In this document: positions 34,196 to 43,846 of the stretch, piece by piece | How positions within the stretch are numbered: the first letter of the stretch is position 1 | Layout of the letters: each line of letters begins with the position of its first letter | Source: an uncultured Prevotellaceae bacterium | GTDB taxonomy: Bacteria; Bacteroidota; Bacteroidia; Bacteroidales; Bacteroidaceae | Length of the DNA: 64,000 nucleotides | Direction of reading: 5' to 3' | Assembly (NCBI GenBank): GCA_902774815.1 | Contig: CACYJV010000003.1 | Location: 1 to 64,000, forward strand | Position numbers and translations under genes: made by a program | Notes under the pieces: model-generated | What the model was told of the DNA's origin: nothing | Seen by the model: only the letters and a program-made list of their open reading frames with translations | The model's database searches: none

Positions 34196-35791
34196 TTAGA
34201 TTTCCATCACACGCCTTTCAAACTCATCGTTCTCCACCGTCGAACGGTTCTTCACCCTCGTCTTGTACGTGTTCACTGTGTGCACCGAGTAGTCCAGGAA
34301 CTTGGCGATGCGGTCGCTGTCGTTGATGCCAAGTCGTATCAGGGCAAAGATGCGCATCTCGCTCGTCAGCGAATGGTCGTTCGCTGGCAACTTCCGGTCC
34401 TTCTCCTCAAACAACTCGTTGAAGCGCTCCACAAACGTCGGGAATATCTTCAGGAACGTGCCGTCGAAAGCCTCGTACATGTTCTCGCGCTCGGCATTCA
34501 GCGTCGACTGCCGCGTCATCAGCATCAGGTCCTCGAACTGGCGGGCCTGTATCTTGCGGCTTATGGTCAGATACAGCTTCTCCAACTTCGCTATGTACTC
34601 GGCATTCGTATAGAACGAACGGCCAATATAGGCGTTCTTAATCTTGTCGTCCTCCTTCAGCCTGTGATTGGCCTGCTGCAGTAACTCCAGCTGACCGGCT
34701 ATGGTCTCACGAGCCTCCGTCAGCTTCTGATTCTTACGCCTGATAACGAAGTAGCTCCACAGGATGGCCAGCAAAATAGCCACCACCAGACCAGTGGTCA
34801 CAAAAAGCCAGTTGCGCTGACTGCGGATGGCCTTGTAGCGGTCTTGCTCAATGATTGGAAGGATGTCGTTGATCTCCATCTTACGCAGACGCGAGTTGTA
34901 GAAGTTCACGTCCTCCAGAGCCTGATGCACGTACATGCTGGCACGTTCGTAGTCGCCATGCTTATAGACAAATCGCGACAGGTGGTACAGCGCAGTGATC
35001 TCGCGTGTCGCTGTCTCGTTGTCGGCAATCGCCGACTGCGCAAAGTAGTCTATCGCCTTATCCTCGTCGTTCAGGAATATGTATGCCCACGCCATCTCGG
35101 CTGTCGTCATGGCACGCTGACGCTTGTCGTCGCCACAGAGCTCCAGTACCTTCTCAAACGAATTCAGCGCATCCCTGTAGCGCAGCTCGCGCATCTGGTT
35201 CGAACCCGTCAGCGACCACCACTGCGCAGTGTTCTCGGGCGTCATCCGTTTCAGCGAGTCCAGGTAGGCCATGCTCTGCTTGATGTACTTCGTATAGTAA
35301 GGCTCCTCACGTATGTAGTCGGCCATCGATCGCCACAGACGCCCGTAGTTATCGTAGTAGTCGCTCAGCAGCTTGCCACTCAGCGCGCTACGATTCATCG
35401 ACTGCAACACATCGCGAGCTTCACTCAGGATACCAGCCGAAATGAGCGAGAACACAATGGCGTTCTTCGACTCCTCTATGCGCTTCTCATTCTTCTCTTC
35501 CATCGCCACAGATAGACACTCCGAGGCATAATAGCGTGCTGAGTCGTAGCAGTAGCTCTTGTTCTCTTCATAGAGTTTCTGCAACTGCTCAAAATACCTA
35601 CCTTCAGCCTTTGCCTGCTGCAATCCGTTCCTTAATTCATTGATGCGTTTTACACGGTTTTGCTCGTAGGTGTCGCGTTGAGCCAGACTTTTGTCCAGCT
35701 GGCGCAGACGGTCGTTTGTTTGACTGCTTGCCATCAGGCACGTAGGAACGGCCAGCAAAACAAACAGTAAAACCATAAACTGATTTCGCAT
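34196..35791 (-). CDS. TPR/transmembrane/HTH regulator, DUF6377-type
   Basis: A 531-residue membrane regulator. Signal peptide (to about residue 22), tetratricopeptide-like helices (about 50-310: ALNSFEKVLELCGDD, KAIDYFAQSAI, ERASMYVHQAL), one transmembrane helix (about 330-350, TTGLVVAILLAILWSYFVI), a coiled coil (355-395), and a C-terminal LuxR-like helix-turn-helix (MRIFALIRLGINDSDRIAKF followed by LDYSVHTVNTYKTRVKNRS). The sensor part would face the periplasm and the DNA-binding end the cytoplasm, as in SusR-like PUL regulators. Its position between the SusCDE-GH43 operon and the GH31 run makes it the likely regulator of the island. Confidence 0.82.
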   Translation of the reverse strand: MRNQFMVLLFVLLAVPTCLMASSQTNDRLRQLDKSLAQRDTYEQNRVKRINELRNGLQQAKAEGRYFEQLQKLYEENKSYCYDSARYYASECLSVAMEEKNEKRIEESKNAIVFSLISAGILSEARDVLQSMNRSALSGKLLSDYYDNYGRLWRSMADYIREEPYYTKYIKQSMAYLDSLKRMTPENTAQWWSLTGSNQMRELRYRDALNSFEKVLELCGDDKRQRAMTTAEMAWAYIFLNDEDKAIDYFAQSAIADNETATREITALYHLSRFVYKHGDYERASMYVHQALEDVNFYNSRLRKMEINDILPIIEQDRYKAIRSQRNWLFVTTGLVVAILLAILWSYFVIRRKNQKLTEARETIAGQLELLQQANHRLKEDDKIKNAYIGRSFYTNAEYIAKLEKLYLTISRKIQARQFEDLMLMTRQSTLNAERENMYEAFDGTFLKIFPTFVERFNELFEEKDRKLPANDHSLTSEMRIFALIRLGINDSDRIAKFLDYSVHTVNTYKTRVKNRSTVENDEFERRVMEI

Positions 35792-35819
35792 AATTATTTT
35801 AGGTTATCGCTTTGAACTT

Positions 35820-35827
35820 CAAAAGTA
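35820..35827 (-). promoter_or_regulatory. -7 element of the regulator gene
   Basis: TACTTTTG on the minus strand, giving a leader of about 22 nt before the ATG at 35791. No TTTG at the ideal distance. Confidence 0.5.
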
Positions 35828-35890
35828 GAAATAATAAACAAAAAGAACGTCCTTTTTGTCTGATATTTATAGAAATTTAACAAAAAGAAA

Positions 35891-35921
35891 GCCGCTTTCC
35901 GACCTAACTTCAGAAAGCGGC
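35891..35921 (-). terminator. terminator of the SusCDE-GH43 operon
   Basis: GCCGCTTTC (35891-35899) and GAAAGCGGC (35913-35921) are perfect inverted repeats. Read leftwards the hairpin is followed by tttctttttg. It lies 140 bp after the GH43 stop; nothing else is seen in 35922-36062. Confidence 0.85.
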
Positions 35922-36062
35922 AATAGGCTCCACTGAGCCATCACATAACTAACCAATTTACCATATTATCATTTTTTTGATAGGGGTGTCAGTGAGTATT
36001 AGCCAGCATGCCCTTCAATGGAATGGGCTGAGTTCCGATGACATCGTAGCGTGGCGCAGGAG

Positions 36063-37313
36063 TCAGTTGAAATGCACCTTTTCCGTTTGATGTCCAAAGT
36101 GCCCGCTGAGGCTGATCATGTAGACGCCTTTACGGATCGTCGATGTATCGACGATAGCGGTGTGGCGTGCCTGTCCATGGTCTAGCATCAGGCCACTTGC
36201 ATTGAACAGTTTCCACGAGAATAGTTGGTCATCGGGGCTGTCGATGCGCAGATAGGCATTCGGTGCCCCTGTGCCATCGCCGTCCAGGGTGACGGTACAC
36301 TTGTCGGCATTCAGCTCGTGGCCCTCGATGGCATCGGTGTTGAACACGGGTGCCTCGGCCTCTACGGAAGGTCGCATGCCCTGTATCTGTGGCCAGCCAT
36401 CGGCACCCCACTGCACACGGTCGAGATAGACCACGCGCCCGGCATCGACGTTGGAGGCCTGGAAACCATGGTATAGCACCCATGTCTGTCCAGCATCGTC
36501 GGTCACGAACTCCGAGCAGTGGCCGGGTCCATAGACCTCGGGACTCTTGTTTAGCAGTGGCGAGAAATGGTTGGCCGCGGCGCTGCGGCCATTGCGGTCT
36601 ACGTATGGTCCGAATAGGTCGCGTGAACGTGCCATGACGAGGCGATAGGTACTGTTGGCACCCTCGCAGCAAGTTCCTGCCGAGCCGATGAGGTAGTAGT
36701 AGCCGTCGTGGGGCACTATCATGGTGGCCTCGATGAGTCCTCCAGCAATCTTCTTGGGCTCGGTGTCGGGCATCAGGCTGAGTCCGTCGGCAGTGAGTTC
36801 AACGCCATAGATGTCATGGAACGAGCCGAAGAACAGGTAGTTGTGGCCATCAACGGAGATAAAGAACGGGTCGATACAGTTTTCGATACCTATCTCCGAC
36901 GAGATGAACAGCTTATGGGCATCGTGGAAGCCACCGTTAGGTCTGTCGCTCACGGCAACGCCGATGCCGCACTCCCACGTCTTGCCCCACTCGGACTTTG
37001 AGTAGTAGAGCACGTACTTGCCGTCGATGTAGTTGATGTCGGGCGCCCAGATGCTGCCATTAGGAACGAAGTCCATGGGGCGGGTGGCATCGGTGAAAGC
37101 GGTGGAGGCATAGCGCCACTTCACGAGGTCGCGCGAGCGGTAGACGGGCACGTTGTGCGTGTCCTCGGTGGCATACATATAGAAGTAGCCGTCGGCGGCG
37201 CGGATCACGGTAGGATCGGGCAGGCTGTACTTTGTGACGGGGTTGGTGTAGGTGCTGCCCTCCTCGGCCATAGCTGAGAAGGAGAGGAGGGCAGTGAGGA
37301 TGAGTGTCCACAT
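36063..37313 (-). CDS. GH43-family glycosidase A with C-terminal tail
   Basis: A 416-residue secreted five-bladed-propeller enzyme. Signal peptide MWTLILTALLSFSAMA; catalytic base Asp33 in SLPDPTVI; pKa-modulating Asp in IENCIDPFF; acid Glu in GGLIEATMIV. The rest has the GH43 layout (WAPDINYIDGKYVLYYSKS, FGSFHDIYG, YGPGHCSEF). The C-terminus (about 370-416) is a T9SS-type-A-like tail (LFNASGLMLDHG, IRKGVYMISLSG). GH43 includes arabinosidases, xylosidases and galactofuranosidases; the subfamily cannot be told by eye. It is the last gene of the SusC-SusD-SusE-GH43 operon, 16 bp after SusE. Confidence 0.9.
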   Translation of the reverse strand: MWTLILTALLSFSAMAEEGSTYTNPVTKYSLPDPTVIRAADGYFYMYATEDTHNVPVYRSRDLVKWRYASTAFTDATRPMDFVPNGSIWAPDINYIDGKYVLYYSKSEWGKTWECGIGVAVSDRPNGGFHDAHKLFISSEIGIENCIDPFFISVDGHNYLFFGSFHDIYGVELTADGLSLMPDTEPKKIAGGLIEATMIVPHDGYYYLIGSAGTCCEGANSTYRLVMARSRDLFGPYVDRNGRSAAANHFSPLLNKSPEVYGPGHCSEFVTDDAGQTWVLYHGFQASNVDAGRVVYLDRVQWGADGWPQIQGMRPSVEAEAPVFNTDAIEGHELNADKCTVTLDGDGTGAPNAYLRIDSPDDQLFSWKLFNASGLMLDHGQARHTAIVDTSTIRKGVYMISLSGHFGHQTEKVHFN

Positions 37314-37329
37314 AATAATCTATTAACTA

Positions 37330-38523
37330 TCAATTAGCCGGTTCGAACTTCGTCCACATATCGTTGGCAAGGAGGCAGAGCGTGAGTGTGTAGCGTCCGC
37401 TGACGGAGGGTACCCATTTCAGGTCGCCGCCGTCGTCCTGGAAACGATACATCAACAGGCGGTGGTCGGTCAGCGGATCGGCATTCTCTACGGGTGCATA
37501 GAAGAACTGATCGCCCCAGCCGTTGCCAAGTCCAATCTTGAATTCGCCTCCGGCGTTGAAATCGCCTGTCCAGGAGTAGTAGTAAGGCTCGCGGTCGCTG
37601 CCCGTCATCTCCATGCGTCCGGCAGTGGTGTTGGTGTTCCATCCGACGGAGCATCCATTGCCACAGATCCAGATGAGTCCCGGTGTGGGCAGTTGCACGA
37701 TGTCGAGAAGACGACAGTCGTTGAAGTCGGAGTTGGTGTCGACGATGACGGTACGGCTACCCGAAACGTTGGAAGAGTATTCGGTGTAGTTGCCTTCGGT
37801 GGTATAGACGAGTTTGCCGTCGGCATCGACGCCATAGCCTGGATAGGGGGCCTCGGAGGTCAGGAAGTGGAATGTGCAGGGCACCATGTTCAACGCGACC
37901 TCGTAGATGCCTGTGCCCAGCTGGCGCTGTTCGAGGCGCTGCGTGGTGGTAGACGCGTTCTGGTCGGTGATGACCATATAGAGGTAAGGCGGATACTTCT
38001 CGTAGCCCGTCACGACGAACTCGACGGTGGATATTTCGGGCCGTACATACTTCAGTTCGTTGTTGACGATGCTGAGCACCTGAGCCGTGACCTTGACAGG
38101 CTGTCCGGGGATGGTCCAGCGTGCCACCATGGAGTTGAGTTGGTCGTGCGTGAGCTGCAGTTGCTGCGTGGTGCCCGTCTCGATGTATTCCGACTTCAGG
38201 TCCTTCTGCGACGAAGGATAGAGGCATACCTTATAGGTGACCTCGTCGGTGGGCGACAAAGGACTCGTGGCCTTGTCCCAAGTCAGGGTGACGGCGGTCT
38301 GGTCGGCGATGCCCTTGTTGAGGACGATCTCCTCGACCGAGGAGCGCACGTGCATCTCGTCGGGATAGGTGGGCAGGGTGAAATACTCCGGGTCCTTGTT
38401 GCAGGAAGTGAAGAGCCCACCTCCGACTCCTCCCAAAGGGAGGAGAGTCAAGATAGCACAGAGCCTCACAAGTGAAGCCTTAGCTGTTTTCTTCATGCTG
38501 TATTTTGTATTCATAATTATCAA
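37330..38523 (-). CDS. SusE-like surface lipoprotein
   Basis: A 397-residue outer-membrane lipoprotein with lipobox LFTSC41. It has an N-terminal SusE-type Ig-like domain (about 60-180, AVTLTWDKATSPLSP) and a C-terminal SusF-like domain (WICGNGCSVGWNT, YYYSWTGDFNAGGEFKIGL). It would bind glycan at the surface beside SusC/D. It follows SusD by 24 bp. The hydrophobic part of its signal peptide, LLPLGGVGGGLFTSC, is encoded across the CTCCTCCC/GGGAGGAG palindrome at 38427-38445. Confidence 0.85.
   Translation of the reverse strand: MIIMNTKYSMKKTAKASLVRLCAILTLLPLGGVGGGLFTSCNKDPEYFTLPTYPDEMHVRSSVEEIVLNKGIADQTAVTLTWDKATSPLSPTDEVTYKVCLYPSSQKDLKSEYIETGTTQQLQLTHDQLNSMVARWTIPGQPVKVTAQVLSIVNNELKYVRPEISTVEFVVTGYEKYPPYLYMVITDQNASTTTQRLEQRQLGTGIYEVALNMVPCTFHFLTSEAPYPGYGVDADGKLVYTTEGNYTEYSSNVSGSRTVIVDTNSDFNDCRLLDIVQLPTPGLIWICGNGCSVGWNTNTTAGRMEMTGSDREPYYYSWTGDFNAGGEFKIGLGNGWGDQFFYAPVENADPLTDHRLLMYRFQDDGGDLKWVPSVSGRYTLTLCLLANDMWTKFEPAN
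38427..38445. repeat. GC-rich palindrome inside a signal-peptide coding region
   Basis: CTCCTCCC (38427-38434), AAA, GGGAGGAG (38438-38445): a perfect 8-bp inverted repeat read through as the Gly/Leu-rich hydrophobic core of the SusE signal peptide. Confidence 0.8.
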
Positions 38524-38547
38524 TTATCAATTGTCAATTCTCAATAT
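38515..38547. repeat. tatcaat/tgtcaat word array between SusD and SusE
   Basis: The SusD-SusE gap and the first codons of SusE consist of aattatcaattatcaattgt-type words. The same array stands between SusC and SusD (40494-40524), so both junctions of the operon have the same filler. Confidence 0.75.
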
Positions 38548-40500
38548 TCAATTCTCGACCACCCAGAAGGGAGCTTCGCGGAGGTTGGGGTTCTTCTCGT
38601 ACTCGTCGATGTAGATAGGCATCCAATAGTACTGGCGCTTCCACACACGCGTCTGATAGACAGTGCGCACGAAGAACTCGCTCTGGTTGCGCCCCTGGAA
38701 GTTCATGCCCCAGTCGTCGCCGCACATCTCAGGCAGGTTCTCGGCATCCTTCCAACGGCGGATGTCGTACCAGCGGTTGTTCTCGCAGCACAGTTCGACG
38801 CGGCGCTCGGCACGGATGACGCGTCGCAGGTCGTCCTGCGTGTTTTGGATCTGTATGAACTCCTCGTCGTCGGGAGCTACTGAGCTGAACGTGTACTGGC
38901 GCACACCGGCGCGATAGCGGATGCGGTTCAGGTAGTCGAGGGCCGTCTGGCGTGCACCGGCATCGTTGCTGGCCTCGTTGAGCGCCTCGGCATAGTCGAG
39001 ATAGGTGAAGGCCAGCCGATAGGTGAAGCCCTGACGGTCGGTGATGGCACCAGTGAGATAGTTGTCGAGCACGTTGAGGCCTTTGCGAACGAGGTAGCCG
39101 TTCTGCGGTGCATCGTGCGGAGAAGAAGTCTGGACGTTGTCGCGTCCGTTCATGAAGAAGTTGTACTTGCGCTTGCCAACGGCCAGCCATGAGCCATGGA
39201 AGGAGACAGCATTGTAGAAGCGCGGCTCGCGATTGCAGTACATATTGTAGGTGCCACGCGCGGTGACCTCGCCAGGATTGCCCGTGCCATACTCCCAAGA
39301 GGTCTCGGAGGAGCGGTCGTCGACCGTTGTCGAGAAGCCCTCCTCGACATAGCCCGAGTTGGGGTCGGTGATGGGCAGGCCATTGCGCGTGAAGAAGGCA
39401 TCGACGAGTCCCTGATAGACGCCCAGTCCGTTGCCGCCGCCATACTCGCGCACGGAAGCAGTGCGGAGGAAGGTGTCGCGATAGCTGTTGCCCTTGGTGA
39501 CGGGGAACGTGATTTCGTGATTGCCCTCGCTCCAACGCTTGATGTGGACGTTGTAAGTAGAGAGGAAGGGGTCGGGCTTGCCGTTGGGCCCCATCTCGAC
39601 ATAGAGGGCGTAGCCGGCTCGCTCAGCCTCGTCGATGCATAGCTTGCAGGCCTCGACAGCCTTCTGCCACTTCTTAGGATCGTAGGTGGGATTGAATATC
39701 TGCTCGCCCTGGTCGTTGACGTAGTTGGTGTACCAAGGGTTGCCATTGACCAACGGACTGGCAGCAAAGAGTAGCATGCGCGAGCGCACGGTGAGCGCCA
39801 TGATGCGGTTGACGCGGCCATACTTCGACGGGTCGTCGTAGACGGGGGGCAGGGCCATGGCAGCCTCAAGCATCTGCTTGTCGCAATAGTCGACGACATC
39901 GTCGAACTTCGACTGGCCGACCATCAGCTCAGAGAGCGTGAAGTCGGTGGGAGCGATGTAGTCGGGCTTGAAGGGGATGCCTCCGTAGTTCTCGGCCATC
40001 TGCCACCAGGCATAGGCACAGAGGAACTTCACCTCGTTCTTCATGTTGTCGATTTCCGACTGAGGCAGGTCGTGGTCGGGCATGGCCTTCACCATGTTGT
40101 TGAAGATGTAGCCGTGACGGATGTAGCGCGGCATCATGTGCCAGAGGTTACCCCCCCAGGTGGAGTTGATGGTCCACTGGCCGAGAATCTTCGGGATGAC
40201 GCCGCCCCAGTCCCACTGCTGCCAGCGGGCAGAAGGAGTGATATCGTCGGCAAAAACCTCGTAGCCATCGGCCGTCAGTGCCCACTTGTCGGGGTTGTGT
40301 ATGATGTTGTAGACGTAGCTCAGCCACGAATAGACCTTATCGCGGTTCTCGAACACCATTTCGGTGGTGAGCTCGGTGTCGGGCTCCTTGTCCAGATAGT
40401 CGGAGCAGGAGGTGAAGAGCCCGGTGGCTGCTGTAATACAGCAGCAAACGGAACCTGCTGCGATGAAATGCTTGATATATTTTGTCTTCATAATTATCAA
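38548..40500 (-). CDS. SusD/RagB-family nutrient-binding lipoprotein
   Basis: A 650-residue outer-membrane lipoprotein that binds glycan and caps the SusC transporter. Lipobox LFTSC32 after a signal peptide; SusD signatures SDYLDKEPDTELT, YIFNNMVKAMPDHDLPQSEI, RFLCAYAWWQMAENYGGIP-like (KFLCAYAWW), a TPR core, and the C-terminal LDYLNRIRYRAGVRQY / RRVIRAERRVELCCENNRWY motifs. It is intact and full length. It lies 24 bp downstream of the broken SusC gene. The start could also be the Met three codons in (40491). Confidence 0.95.
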   Translation of the reverse strand: MIIMKTKYIKHFIAAGSVCCCITAATGLFTSCSDYLDKEPDTELTTEMVFENRDKVYSWLSYVYNIIHNPDKWALTADGYEVFADDITPSARWQQWDWGGVIPKILGQWTINSTWGGNLWHMMPRYIRHGYIFNNMVKAMPDHDLPQSEIDNMKNEVKFLCAYAWWQMAENYGGIPFKPDYIAPTDFTLSELMVGQSKFDDVVDYCDKQMLEAAMALPPVYDDPSKYGRVNRIMALTVRSRMLLFAASPLVNGNPWYTNYVNDQGEQIFNPTYDPKKWQKAVEACKLCIDEAERAGYALYVEMGPNGKPDPFLSTYNVHIKRWSEGNHEITFPVTKGNSYRDTFLRTASVREYGGGNGLGVYQGLVDAFFTRNGLPITDPNSGYVEEGFSTTVDDRSSETSWEYGTGNPGEVTARGTYNMYCNREPRFYNAVSFHGSWLAVGKRKYNFFMNGRDNVQTSSPHDAPQNGYLVRKGLNVLDNYLTGAITDRQGFTYRLAFTYLDYAEALNEASNDAGARQTALDYLNRIRYRAGVRQYTFSSVAPDDEEFIQIQNTQDDLRRVIRAERRVELCCENNRWYDIRRWKDAENLPEMCGDDWGMNFQGRNQSEFFVRTVYQTRVWKRQYYWMPIYIDEYEKNPNLREAPFWVVEN

Positions 40501-40524
40501 TTATCAATTGTCAATTATCAATTA
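40494..40524. repeat. tatcaat/tgtcaat word array between SusC and SusD
   Basis: Reiterated 9-bp words (tatcaattg) fill the entire 24-bp gap between the SusC stop and the SusD start and overlap the first SusD codons. Confidence 0.75.
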
Positions 40525-43500
40525 TCAAAAGTTGACGTCGAGTCCAAACATGACGGACCGGTTCATGGGGTACTTCAGTCCGTCGTTGGTGCCCAGCTCG
40601 GGATCCCATAGCTTGAACGACGAGATGCAGAAGAGGTTGTTGCCGCTCACAAAGACGCGGCAGCTCTTCACGTAGAGGCTGGAGAGCCATTTACGGGGCA
40701 GCGTGTAGCCCACCTCGATGGTCTTGCAGCGCAGGAAACTCATGTCCTTCTTCCACCATGTGGAGGCACGGTAGTTGTTGACGTTGGGACCGTAGGAGAG
40801 GCGCGGCCAGAAGGCGTAGGCATCCTGATGGCTCTCGGTCCAGCGGTCGTCGATGTTGGCGGCATAGGCATTGCCCTCGGTGGTGGTGCCGCCGCCAGGC
40901 AGGAAGTAGGGCTGACGGCCAATGACGCGGTACATGTCGCCAGAGCCTTGGAAGAAGAAGTTCAGGTCGACATTCTTGTAGCTCACGACGCCGCCGAAGC
41001 CATAGACGATGCGCGGGTCCTCGGTGCCGCCGATGTAGCCCTCGTCTTCCTCGGTGATGACGCCGTCGTGGTTCACGTCAACATACTTGATGTCGCCAGG
41101 ACGCAGCGTCACGGCACCGACACCCCCCTGTTCGGGGATGCCTTCTTTCAGCGTGCCGTCGGCATTGAAGTCGTCGGGCATGAACAGACGCTCGGCGGTG
41201 AGTCCTCAAAGCTCGTTCATCGAACGGCCTGTAGCCGAGCGGTGGGTGCCCTTCAGCACCTCGGGCTCGTCCTTCTCGTCGACGCGGTTCTTGGCATAGG
41301 TGAAGTTGGCATAAGCCGATGTGAACCAGTTCTTGTTCCACTGCTTGTGCACATTGAGCGTCATCTCAACACCATGGTTGGTCACGCGGCCGAAGTTGGC
41401 CCAGGGAGCCTGCACGAAACCGCTCTGCGTAGGCACGATGGAGCGCTGCATGAAGATGTTCTTGCGGTTCTCGCGGAACAGGTCGAAGTTAAAGTCAATC
41501 ATGTCCCACAGGCCAAGCTCGAAGCCAAGGTTCTTCTTCGTCACGGTTTCCCAAGTCAGGTTGCTCACGCCGATGTCACCCTCGGTGATGCCGCTGTACG
41601 AACGTTGGCCGGTGGTGCCCCAGGTGTAGCCTTCCTGACCTGTGTAGAGGGTACCCAGGTAGGCGAAACGGCGACCACCGATGTTGTCGTCACCAGCCTG
41701 ACCGATGGAGGCGCGGAACTTGATTTTGTGGAAGGTCTTCTTCATGCTCTCCATCCAGGGCTCCTCGCTCATGAGCCAACCGATGGCGAACGAGGGGAAG
41801 AAACCGAAGCGCTTGCCCTTGGCAAAGTTCTCGGAACCGTTGTAGCCGAAGTTGAACTCGGCCACATAGCGGTTGTCGTAGGTTGCCGACAGGCGACCTG
41901 CGATGCCCTGCTTGCGATAGTCCTGAATGCTGCCGTCGTCGTAGGCCTGCTGGTTGTAGAGCAACAGGGCATCGATGTCGGTCTTGCCGAAGCGATGGTT
42001 GTACATCAGGTCGGTTTCGAAATAGACGTTGGTGTTGCCATATTCAGTGCCCTGCTCGGAGCCCATCGACTCGTCGCCGGTCTCAAACTGCGAGTAGATG
42101 AGGTTGCCCTCTTCGTCGCGACCGGTGGCGGGGAACACGGTGCCCGGGTTGGCCGTGCGCGAGCGGCGCGAGCGGTTCCAGCGGTCGAAGCTGAACAGGG
42201 CCTTGGCCTTGAGTCCCTTGAGCAGCATCTTCAGGTCTTGCTCAACGCTGAACAAGGTTTGTATTTTCGATGAGGTCGTGAAGTCGTAGCCCTGCTGCGT
42301 CACGGTCTGCCACGGGTTGGCACGGTTCGAAATCTTGGGAATGGCACCGTCGCTGTAGCGGGCGGGATGCACAAAGGGCAGCGTGCGGAAAGCCTGACCG
42401 AAGGCGTCGTCGGTGTTGCAGCGCTGCTTCTTGAAGCGGTTCAGGTAGCCACCGATGTTCACGCGCAGCAGCGTGGTCTTGGTCACGTCCATGTCGATGT
42501 TCGTGCGCAGGTTGAACTGCTGGTTGTTCGTGGCATTATCGACGAGCAGACTCTTGTCCTGCTCCAGGATGCCGCCCTCCTTGAAGTAGCTGGCAACGAT
42601 CGAATAGCGCAGGAAGTCGCTACCGCCGCTGATGTCCACATTGCCGCGGGTGGTGTAGGCGTAGTCTTTCGTAATCTCGTCCACCCAGTTCACGTTGGGG
42701 TAGAGGTCGGGGTCGTAGCCTGAGCGCGTGCGGTCAATCTGCTGCTGCGTGAAGGGCAGCGCCGTGCCGTCCTGAGCGGCCAGCTCGTTGAGCAATGTCA
42801 TGTAGTCGGGAGCGTTCAGGAACTCCGGCAGTTTCGTGGGTTCGTTGATGCTGTGCTCCACATGGAAGCGCACCTGAGGCGCACCTATCTTACCGCGCTT
42901 CGTGGTGATTACGATCACGCCGTTGGCACCGCGCACACCATACATGGCCGAGGCCGAGGCATCCTTCAGCACCGAGAACGACTCGATTTCGCTGACGTCG
43001 ACGTTGTTCAGGTCGCGAGCCACGCCATCGATCAGGATCAGCGGGTTGTTGCTGCCCGAGAAGGTCGAGATACCACGAATCCAGAAGTTGGAGTCGTCGT
43101 AGCCTGGCTCACCAGAACGCTGGATTCCAATGACACCGCTCAGCTTACCGGCAAGGTTGTTTGACAGCGTTCGCGTCGTACCGAATGCCAGTTCCGTGGG
43201 CTTGATGGTCTCGATAGATCCAATGATGGAGGCCTTCTTCTGGCTGCTGTAACCGGTCACCACCACCTCTTCCATCTCGCCGGCATCTTCTTCGAGCACC
43301 ACGTTCAGCAACTTGGCACCGCTCACCTCGACTATCTTCTTCTTGAAGCCGATGTAATTGAACTCGAGCGAACTCTTCTTGTCGCTGGGAACGTTGATGC
43401 GGAACATGCCATCGACATCGGTCACACTACGTTCGCTGCCGTCGACGAGCGACACGGTGACACCAATCAGCGGTTGGTTGGTCGCATCGGTGACCATTCC

Positions 43501-43647
43501 CGTCACTTGCGAAGTCTTCACTTGCTGCTGCGCAGCCTCAACGGACTTCGCATGGAGCGGAGCAGAACCCAGTAGCGACAGCATGCACAGCCCTATCAGT
43601 ACTGCTAACCACCGCGATGGGCAAAACTTTAACAATCGATGTTTCAT
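40525..43647 (-). pseudogene. SusC-family TonB-dependent receptor with an in-frame TGA
   Basis: Together the two parts encode a full SusC (about 1040 residues): signal peptide, carboxypeptidase-D-like domain (VTGMVTDATNQPLIGVTVSL), TonB box (MEEVVVTGYSSQKK), plug (LSNNLAGKLSGVIGIQRSGE) and barrel to a C-terminal strand ending VMFGLDVNF. After codon 813 (RSATGRSMNEL) a TGA at 41208-41206 interrupts the frame. The frame resumes without shift as GLTAERLFMPDDFNADG, an expected SusC segment, so one base change (for example TGG to TGA) explains it. A Met at 41181 could restart a 218-residue barrel fragment, but that could not insert normally. Either a recent nonsense mutation or a base error. Confidence 0.9.
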
Positions 43648-43682
43648 CTTTTTTTAGGTTTTTGTTCGTGAAATTACTGCTG

Positions 43683-43713
43683 CAAAGGTAGGCGTTTCTT
43701 CGCACGCACCAAC
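43683..43713 (-). promoter_or_regulatory. promoter of the SusCDE-GH43 operon
   Basis: Minus strand: GTTG (43713-43710), a 19-bp spacer, TACCTTTG (43690-43683). One base from consensus in the -33 box; leader of about 30 nt. This would be the regulated promoter of the PUL core. Confidence 0.65.
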
Positions 43714-43846
43714 ATTAAATTGGGTTTGTATAACCGATAAGTGGATGATACTTTTTGTTAAGCATTGATAATCAGCCACTTGAAAAACGGCAACAAAGAC
43801 GCTGGTATAAAGGAAATATTGCCTCTGCACCCCGCCAACGGCATGT

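Noticed and set aside
41181-41208. frameshift or recoded TGA in SusC
   Set aside because: The frame is continuous on both sides, so no shift. Bacteroidales do not reassign TGA and there is no sign of a selenocysteine element; a nonsense change or base error is simpler.
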